Assembly (NCBI GenBank): GCA_024234735.1
Contig: JACKNV010000002.1
Coordinates: 186,001-250,000, forward strand
DNA length: 64,000 nucleotides
Origin: Pseudomonadales bacterium
Lineage (GTDB): Bacteria; Pseudomonadota; Gammaproteobacteria; Pseudomonadales; Halieaceae
Direction of reading: 5' to 3'
Shown: piece by piece, positions 58,539-64,000 of the stretch
How the letters are laid out: the number at the start of each line of letters is the position of its first letter
Numbering within the stretch: position 1 is the first letter of the stretch
Notes under the pieces: model-generated
What the model saw: only the letters and a program-made list of their open reading frames with translations
The model's database searches: none
What the model was told of the DNA's origin: nothing
Program-made: the position numbers and the translations under genes

Positions 58539-59096
58539 GTGACAAACACGACAGCAGGTCATCTCGGTTGGGCTGTTGTTCTGCTTGCGTTGTTGACAGC
58601 CGGCGGGGCGAGCGCGGGTTTCAGCAGTTCTGTGCCGGTTTCAGCCGAGCTGGCCACCAGTATGGCGCGCAGCATGTTTCCGCAGGCCTTCAAGTTGGGG
58701 CAGGTGAACCTGTTCCTGAGCGAGCCGGCGGTGTTGTTCCCGGATGCCAGCCGGGTAATGGTGCGGATGCGGGTACAGGCCTACGATCACCGCCCCGAGC
58801 AGGGTGTGGCCTTGAGTGAGGAGGGCACAGCGGTGCTGTCCGGCAGGCCGGGCTTCGACCCGGCCACGCGCCAGGTGCTGTTGTTCGAGCCGCGCCTGAA
58901 CGAGATGCAATTCGACCACGACAACGCCTTCACCCGGGCTGTGCGCCAGGGTGTCGAGCGCGAGTGGCGCGCCAGAGTGTCCGACCCGGTGCGCACGGAA
59001 CTGCCTCCCCACCCTTACATTCAGCCGTTTCGCAGCGGCATCCGCGACATCCGCTACGGGCAGGAGGGGCTGGTTATCCAGTTGGGGTATGAGTAG
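58539..59096 (+). CDS. YceB-like (DUF1439) periplasmic protein
   Basis: This 185-residue protein starts at GTG 58539 and has a signal peptide (VVLLALLTAGGASA). The body, with VPVSAELATSMARSMFPQ, LSEPAVLFPDASRVMVRM and VLLFEPRLNEMQFD, resembles the DUF1439/YceB family, elongated lipid-binding-like (TULIP-type) periplasmic proteins. No lipobox is present, unlike E. coli YceB. The role is unknown; a hydrophobic-ligand or envelope function is a guess. It stands alone between a terminator and a CoA-transferase gene. Confidence 0.75.
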   Translation: MTNTTAGHLGWAVVLLALLTAGGASAGFSSSVPVSAELATSMARSMFPQAFKLGQVNLFLSEPAVLFPDASRVMVRMRVQAYDHRPEQGVALSEEGTAVLSGRPGFDPATRQVLLFEPRLNEMQFDHDNAFTRAVRQGVEREWRARVSDPVRTELPPHPYIQPFRSGIRDIRYGQEGLVIQLGYE

Positions 59097-59166
59097 CCAT
59101 CCGGAGAGTACGCGAGTCAGTCGAGGCCCTGGGGGCTTGTGAATGTTAAGTGGGAGGTGAACAGTG

Positions 59167-60372
59167 ATGAGCGATTCGCAAAGACCCCTGGACGGGCTGC
59201 GGGTAATCGAGATGGGGCAACTGCTGGCGGGGCCCTTCACCGGGACCATCCTGGCCTATTTCGGCGCCGAGGTGATCAAGATAGAGCCTCCCGGCGGCGA
59301 CCCTATTCGCCGCTGGCGCCTGGTGCGCGACGGCACGTCCCTGTGGTATCGCAGCCTGGGGCGCAACAAGAAAAGTGTCACCCTGGACCTGAAATCGGAG
59401 CGCGGCCGCGAGCTGGCGCTGCAGTTGCTGGAGCAGGCGGATGTGGCGATTGAGAACTTTCGCCCCGGCACGATGGAACAGTGGGGCCTGGGGCCGGAGC
59501 AGGTCAAGGCGCGCAATCCCGGCCTGGTATACGCCCGCATCTCGGGCTATGGCCAGAGCGGCCCCTACGCCGACAAGCCCGGTTACGCCTCGGTCACCGA
59601 GGGCTTCGGAGGCTTCCGCTATATCAATGGCGAGCCGGGCAAGCCGCCGATGCGACCCAATATCAGCCTGGGCGATACCGTGGCCGCCATTCACGCCGCC
59701 CTGGGGATCGCCCTGGCGCTGATTCAGCGCGCCCGGCCCGGCGCCGGGGAGGGGCAGGTGATCGATGTCGCCCTGTATGAGTCGGTGTTCAACCTCATGG
59801 AGGGTATCGTGCCGGAGTACGACGGCGCCGGGGCGATCCGTGAGCCCTCCGGCACCACCGTGACCGGCATCGTGCCCACCAACACCTACCGCTGCGACGA
59901 CGGTCGGTACGTGGTGATCGGCGGCAATGGCGATTCCATCTTCAAGCGCCTGATGGAGGCCGCGGGGCGCTCCGACATGGCGGCGGACCCGGCCATGGCC
60001 GACAATGCCGGCCGCATCGTTCACGAACGGGAAATCGACGAGGCCCTGGCGCTGTGGTGCGCCGCCCACTCCTCGGCCCACATCATCAATACCCTGGAGG
60101 AACAGCACGTCCCGGTGGGGCCCATCTACAGCGTCGCGGACATGATGGCCGACCCCCACTACCAGGCGCGCGGCCTGTTCGAGAGTGTGGAGATCGACGG
60201 CGAGCCGTTGAAAATCCCGGCCATCATGCCGCGCCTGCAGGCCACCCCGGGCCGCACCGACTGGCCGGGCTCGGCCGCCGGCAGCCACAACCGGGAGATC
60301 CTCGGCGACCTGTTGCAACTGGATGCTGCCGAGCTGGAGCGCCTGCAGGCCCAGGGGGTGGTGGGGCGCTGA
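59167..60372 (+). CDS. Family III CoA-transferase (CaiB/BaiF)
   Basis: The ATG at 59167, after GGGAGG, gives 401 residues; a GTG one codon earlier is possible. The family opening LDGLRVIEMGQLLAGP and FGAEVIKIEPPGGDP are intact. The catalytic aspartate aligns with Asp170 (LGDTVAA), which matches the Frc position 169. It moves CoA between carboxylic acids through aspartyl anhydride and thioester steps. Donors and acceptors in the family include formate/oxalate, carnitine, bile acids and alpha-methylacyl-CoA (racemase). It is beside a Baeyer-Villiger-type monooxygenase gene on the same strand. Confidence 0.94.
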   Translation: MSDSQRPLDGLRVIEMGQLLAGPFTGTILAYFGAEVIKIEPPGGDPIRRWRLVRDGTSLWYRSLGRNKKSVTLDLKSERGRELALQLLEQADVAIENFRPGTMEQWGLGPEQVKARNPGLVYARISGYGQSGPYADKPGYASVTEGFGGFRYINGEPGKPPMRPNISLGDTVAAIHAALGIALALIQRARPGAGEGQVIDVALYESVFNLMEGIVPEYDGAGAIREPSGTTVTGIVPTNTYRCDDGRYVVIGGNGDSIFKRLMEAAGRSDMAADPAMADNAGRIVHEREIDEALALWCAAHSSAHIINTLEEQHVPVGPIYSVADMMADPHYQARGLFESVEIDGEPLKIPAIMPRLQATPGRTDWPGSAAGSHNREILGDLLQLDAAELERLQAQGVVGR

Positions 60373-60460
60373 CTGCGGCGGCATTGCCGTGAGCGCCGCT
60401 TAGCCTCGCCCTGCCGTGTGGTATAGACTGGGTTCCTGGCTATTCGAGGGGCGGCAGGCC

Positions 60461-61912
60461 ATGACAGATGAGCACTTCGACGTACTGATCGTCGGTGCGG
60501 GAATTTCCGGGATCGGTGCGGCCTGCCATTTGCAGCAGCGCTGCCCCGGCAGGCGCTACCTCATCGTGGAGGGGCGCGCGGCGCTGGGTGGCACCTGGGA
60601 CCTGTTCCGCTACCCCGGCATCCGCTCGGACTCCGACATGTATACCCTGGGGTATGAATTCAAGCCCTGGACCCATCCGCAAGCGATTGCCGACGCGCCC
60701 CATATTCTCGACTACCTCAGGGAGACGGTGGCTGAACACCAGCTGGAGCCGCATATTCGCTATGGCCACAAGGTGGTGGCGGCGCGCTGGTCAACAGCCG
60801 AGGCCCGCTGGCTGGTGGAAATCGAGCGCGCCAACGGCGGCGGCAACACGGTGATAAGCTGCCATTTCCTGCATATGTGTAGTGGCTATTACAACTATGA
60901 GCATGGCTATGCCCCTGAGTTCGAGGGTGTCGAGTTGTTTACTGGCCAGATCATCCACCCGCAGTTCTGGCCGCAGGAGCTGGACTACAGCGGCAAGCGG
61001 GTGGTGGTGATAGGCAGCGGGGCGACCGCCGTCACCCTGGTGCCGGCGCTGGCTAAAACCGCGGCCCATGTGACCATGTTGCAGCGCTCACCGACCTATG
61101 TGGTGTCGCGGCCCGCCGAGGACAGGTTCGCCAACCGGCTGCGCGCGCTGCTGCCTGACAAAGTGGCGTACTTCATCATTCGCTGGCGCAATATCCTGTT
61201 CCAGCGTTTTATCTACGAGCGCTGTATCAAGCACCCGCGCGAGGCCAAAAAACGCATCATCGCCATGGTCAGGGAGGAACTGGGCCCCGGCTATGATGTC
61301 GACACCCACTTCACACCCCGCTACTACCCCTGGGAGCAGCGCCTGTGCCTGGTGCCGGACGGCGACCTGTTCGCGGCCATCCGCGAGGGCCGCGCCGCGG
61401 TGGTGACCGACCATATCGCCAGTTTTACCGAGCAGGGGCTGCGGCTGCAGTCGGGTCGGGAACTACAGGCCGATATCGTCGTCACCGCCACGGGCCTGGA
61501 GATGCAGTTTCTGAGCGATGTGAAGTTCACCGTCGACGGCAAGCTGCTCGAGCCCGAGCGGGCTTTGAGCTACAAGGGCATGATGGTCAGCGGCGTGCCC
61601 AACATGGCGCTGTCGGCCGGCTATACCAATGCCTCCTGGACCCTGAAGTGCGATTTGACCTGCGCCTATGTGTGCCGCCTGCTCAACTACATGGACCGCC
61701 ACGGTTACCGCATCTGCACCCCGGTCAACCGGGACGACGACCTGCAGGTCGAGTCCTATATGAGCCTGAGCTCTGGCTACATCCAGCGCGCCCTGCACAA
61801 GTTCCCCCGGCAGGGCGCGCGGGCACCCTGGAAGCTGTACCAGAACTACCTCAGGGATATCTTCGCGCTGCGCTTCGGGCGGCTGCACGACGGCGTCATG
61901 GAGTTTCGATAA
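60461..61912 (+). CDS. Class B flavin monooxygenase, Baeyer-Villiger type
   Basis: The ATG at 60461 gives 483 residues. The FAD motif GAGISG is at residues 12-17, followed by GGTWDLFRYPGIRSDSDMY, the second Rossmann motif GSGATA and, between them, the class B fingerprint FxGxxxHxxxW at Phe160-Gly162-His166-Trp170. It should use NADPH and oxygen to insert oxygen next to a ketone or on a heteroatom, acting on cyclic or aryl ketones or a similar hydrophobic substrate. With the CoA-transferase 88 bases upstream it could open a steroid- or terpene-like ring and mobilise the acid, though this is only contextual. Confidence 0.93.
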   Translation: MTDEHFDVLIVGAGISGIGAACHLQQRCPGRRYLIVEGRAALGGTWDLFRYPGIRSDSDMYTLGYEFKPWTHPQAIADAPHILDYLRETVAEHQLEPHIRYGHKVVAARWSTAEARWLVEIERANGGGNTVISCHFLHMCSGYYNYEHGYAPEFEGVELFTGQIIHPQFWPQELDYSGKRVVVIGSGATAVTLVPALAKTAAHVTMLQRSPTYVVSRPAEDRFANRLRALLPDKVAYFIIRWRNILFQRFIYERCIKHPREAKKRIIAMVREELGPGYDVDTHFTPRYYPWEQRLCLVPDGDLFAAIREGRAAVVTDHIASFTEQGLRLQSGRELQADIVVTATGLEMQFLSDVKFTVDGKLLEPERALSYKGMMVSGVPNMALSAGYTNASWTLKCDLTCAYVCRLLNYMDRHGYRICTPVNRDDDLQVESYMSLSSGYIQRALHKFPRQGARAPWKLYQNYLRDIFALRFGRLHDGVMEFR

Positions 61913-61970
61913 GCGGTCGGCATCGGGCCGGGCCAGACCGCCGGGCTGTCACGCACGCAGTACCGGTACG

Positions 61971-63566
61971 CTACACCAGGGCCGCCGGTTTTTGCGGCAG
62001 CAGTTCCAGCAGGTTGGACAGGGTGTGCTCGGCGAACCCGGCGCCGGCCTCTGCGTAGTAATTGAAGACCACGTCGGCGCCCGCCGCCTGCATGGCCGCG
62101 CGCTCGTCCTCGTACTTGGCCACGGCGGCCACCTTGCCGGTGTAGCCCGAGCTGCGCAACTGCTGTACGGCATCGACCATTTCCGAGAGCGAGGGCATGG
62201 TGAACATCACCAGTTTGTAACGGGTGGTCTGCATGCCCTCCCAGAAGTCCGCGTCCTCGGCATCGCCGTAGATCACCTTGCGTCCCGCCGCCTGGTGCTG
62301 GGGAAACTTGGACTTGTCGGTATCCACGCCGCACACCCGCAGGTTGTACTGCGATTCCACGGTATCGTAGGCGCCGGAATCGACCCGGCCCATGCCGACG
62401 ATGAGCACCTCCACGTTGCGCGCGGGGCATTGTGGGTCGTCATCGGTGGCCAGTGATGTTTCAAACCGCTTCAGCCGTTCACGATAGCGGCTGTAAAGCG
62501 GGTGGGAGCGGCCGTTGATGAGGGTCGACAGTACGAAGGATATGGACACGGCGATGGCCAGGGTGGCCATCCAGCTCTGGGTCAGCCAGCCCAGCTCGAG
62601 ACTGAGGGCGGCCACGATCAGGCCGAACTCGCTGTACTGGGCCAGGGCCAGCGAGGCCAGTAGCGCGGTGCGCGCCCGCATCCGGTAGCGCGACAGCAGC
62701 AGGAAGAAAATACCCCATTTCAGCGGCAACAACAGGCACAGCAGCAGGGCGATGCCCAGCATGTCCAGGCTCGGCGAGGCCGACAGGCCAATGTTGAGAA
62801 AAAAGCCGATCAGGAAGATGTCCTTGAAACTGATCATGGACTTGGCCAACTCGCCGGCCTTCCTGTCGCCGCTGACCAGCATGCCGAACACCAGTGCCCC
62901 CAGGTCGGCCTTCATGCCCACCGCTTCGAACAGCGCGCTGCCGGTGAAGGTCAGGATGATGCCCGCCAGGATCAGCACCTCGTCGTGGCCGCTGGCACGC
63001 AGCAGGTAGCCGAACAGCGGCCGGGCAAACAGCAGCAGGGGTAGCAGCAGTGCCCAGGCGGAGGGAATCTTGCCGGTGGAGGCGGTCAGGAACAGTACCG
63101 CGATGATGTCCTGTACGATCAGTATGCCCACCGCGACCTGGCCATGGCGCACCCGGAACTCGCCGCGCTCTTCCAGCATGGAGACGGCACACACGGTGGA
63201 ACTGAAACTCAGGGCGAAGGCCACCAGCGCCGCCTGCTGCAGGGTGATATCGGAGACCAGCGGCAGCCCCAGCAGGCCCAGGAACAGCAGGAAGCAGAAG
63301 CCGACCAGGCCGAAGCTGAGTCCGTTTTCCAGGGTGGAGCGGTAGATTTCGGGCCGCAACAGGCTGCGGATGTCCAGTTTCAGGCCGATGATGAACAGCA
63401 TCATGGCGATGCCGGCATCGGCGATGGTCTGGATACTCGCGGAGGGTTCCAGGCCCGCCATGCCCAGGCCGAAACCGGCGACCAGGTAGCCAACCAGCGG
63501 AGGCTGGCCCAACTGGCGTGCGGCAAAGCCGCAGATGAAGGCCGCGATGACGATCAGGCTGTCCAT
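61971..63566 (-). CDS. Kef-type monovalent cation:proton antiporter with RCK domain
   Basis: This 531-residue protein has about 12 helices of the CPA2 fold, beginning IVIAAFICGFAARQLGQPP and containing IADAGIAMMLFIIGL and the GVLVFGML-type re-entrant region at LGALVFGMLVSGD. A cytoplasmic RCK/TrkA-N domain follows from about residue 390 (VEVLIVGMGRVDSGAYD; VIYGDAEDADFWEG). It probably exchanges K+ or Na+ for protons in stress or pH control. It resembles KefB/C more than the NhaA type; glutathione control residues cannot be read here. It diverges from the aspartate kinase gene. Confidence 0.93.
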   Translation of the reverse strand: MDSLIVIAAFICGFAARQLGQPPLVGYLVAGFGLGMAGLEPSASIQTIADAGIAMMLFIIGLKLDIRSLLRPEIYRSTLENGLSFGLVGFCFLLFLGLLGLPLVSDITLQQAALVAFALSFSSTVCAVSMLEERGEFRVRHGQVAVGILIVQDIIAVLFLTASTGKIPSAWALLLPLLLFARPLFGYLLRASGHDEVLILAGIILTFTGSALFEAVGMKADLGALVFGMLVSGDRKAGELAKSMISFKDIFLIGFFLNIGLSASPSLDMLGIALLLCLLLPLKWGIFFLLLSRYRMRARTALLASLALAQYSEFGLIVAALSLELGWLTQSWMATLAIAVSISFVLSTLINGRSHPLYSRYRERLKRFETSLATDDDPQCPARNVEVLIVGMGRVDSGAYDTVESQYNLRVCGVDTDKSKFPQHQAAGRKVIYGDAEDADFWEGMQTTRYKLVMFTMPSLSEMVDAVQQLRSSGYTGKVAAVAKYEDERAAMQAAGADVVFNYYAEAGAGFAEHTLSNLLELLPQKPAALV

Positions 63567-63744
63567 AAGCTTACTCTTGGCTGTTGTGGCGGGCAGGATA
63601 CTTCCCGCCCCAGTCTACCGAGTCGGCGGGGGGAAGACACCACCTGAAGGTTTGTTGTGTGGCAGCGCATGGCCCACTTTTCCTGGCCGCGGGATTTTCC
63701 TACACTGATGCTTTTCGCAGGCGCCCTAGAACGGCGGGAGTACA

Positions 63745-64000
63745 GTGGCAACATCAGACCAGGGGCGCGCAGGCGCCGCGCCGCAAGCCGGCAGCGGCCG
63801 TTTCGTATGCAAGTTCGGTGGCTCCAGCCTCTCCCAGGCGAGCCAGTTTCACAAAGTGCGCGCCATCGTCGAAGCGGATGACCGGCGCCGTATCATCGTG
63901 CCCTCGGCACCCGGGAAGCGCGACGGCGGTGATACCAAGATCACCGACCTCTTGTACCTGTGTCATCACTCGGCCAGCATCGGGGCCGATTTTACCGCCC
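63745..64000 (+). CDS. lysC: Aspartate kinase, N-terminal part (cut by window end)
   Basis: A GTG at 63745, preceded by GGGAG, opens a frame that runs off the window after 85 codons. The sequence has the aspartokinase opening VCKFGGSSLS and the following IIVPSAPGKRDGGDTKITD, with the Lys-Phe-Gly-Gly nucleotide site. It phosphorylates aspartate as the first step to lysine, methionine and threonine. The variant opening places it with the class having VPSAPGKR rather than with the E. coli LysC type. The C-terminal ACT domains are outside the window, so regulation cannot be judged. Confidence 0.85.
   Translation, partial: MATSDQGRAGAAPQAGSGRFVCKFGGSSLSQASQFHKVRAIVEADDRRRIIVPSAPGKRDGGDTKITDLLYLCHHSASIGADFTA

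Noticed and set aside
63745..64000. Aspartate kinase of the ectoine-associated type, which would fit the osmolyte theme
   Set aside because: The opening VCKFGGSSLS and VPSAPGKR match general biosynthetic aspartokinases rather than the ectoine-linked type, and no ect gene is visible.
1..64000. Search by eye for CRISPR arrays, tRNA or rRNA genes, insertion sequences, integrases and phage genes
   Set aside because: No regularly spaced long repeats, cloverleaf-like tRNA with CCA end, transposase motifs or terminal inverted repeats were found; gene spacing is continuous.

Overview
The window reads as ordinary chromosome from a high-GC (roughly 63%) marine-type gammaproteobacterium. TonB-dependent receptors, many acyl-CoA enzymes, a Rieske oxygenase, a sulfatase, a DUF1302/DUF1329 pair and a sucrose-osmolyte cluster together recall the Halieaceae (OM60/NOR5) and relatives. 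That placement is inference from gene content only. I see no rRNA, tRNA, CRISPR array, insertion sequence or phage gene. Gene density is very high and no gene-free stretch exceeds 300 bases.

Region 1 (1-13,932) is the most unusual. A receptor C-terminus, aminopeptidase N and a serine hydrolase are packed head to tail. They are followed by a second, oppositely oriented serine hydrolase. A promoter with a palindromic operator then precedes a tight seven-gene operon: acyl-CoA ligase, GSA-like class III aminotransferase, thiolase, P1-family (DmpA/BapA-like) aminopeptidase, dipeptide-epimerase-like enolase-superfamily enzyme, ornithine-cyclodeaminase-family enzyme and class I aminotransferase. Read as chemistry, this could cleave beta-peptides or other non-standard peptides, transaminate the beta-amino acid to a beta-keto acid, activate it with CoA and cleave it by thiolysis. 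That pathway is a hypothesis, but each step has a matching gene.

Region 2 (13,970-32,450) is lipid, steroid-like or aromatic catabolism. It holds a DUF2855 protein, a sulfatase, a Nudix hydrolase, two adjacent acyl-CoA dehydrogenases (the first with a degenerate flavin signature), an acyl-CoA synthetase, a propeller lipoprotein, a GST-like protein, a nitronate monooxygenase family protein, a FadB-like bifunctional enzyme, a methyltransferase, a 3-alpha-HSD-like SDR, an SRPBCC protein and a Rieske oxygenase alpha/beta pair.

Region 3 (32,682-47,654) is envelope and transport: a full TonB receptor, a three-gene ABC exporter (ATPase, FtsX-type permease, HlyD adaptor), a Tat-exported YcbK-like M15 peptidase, and the DUF1302/DUF1329 pair with an FAD-linked oxidase. 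Two SDRs then flank a COQ4 homologue that is preceded by three tandem 13-bp repeats.

Region 4 (47,676-56,016, minus strand) couples agmatine-to-putrescine conversion (aguA, aguB), an APC permease and a sucrose cluster (sucrose-phosphate synthase/phosphatase fusion, PfkB sugar kinase, amylosucrase). Region 5 (56,249-64,000) has two secreted proteins followed by a clear intrinsic terminator, a YceB-like protein, a family III CoA-transferase, a Baeyer-Villiger-type flavin monooxygenase, a Kef-type antiporter and the start of an aspartate kinase gene.
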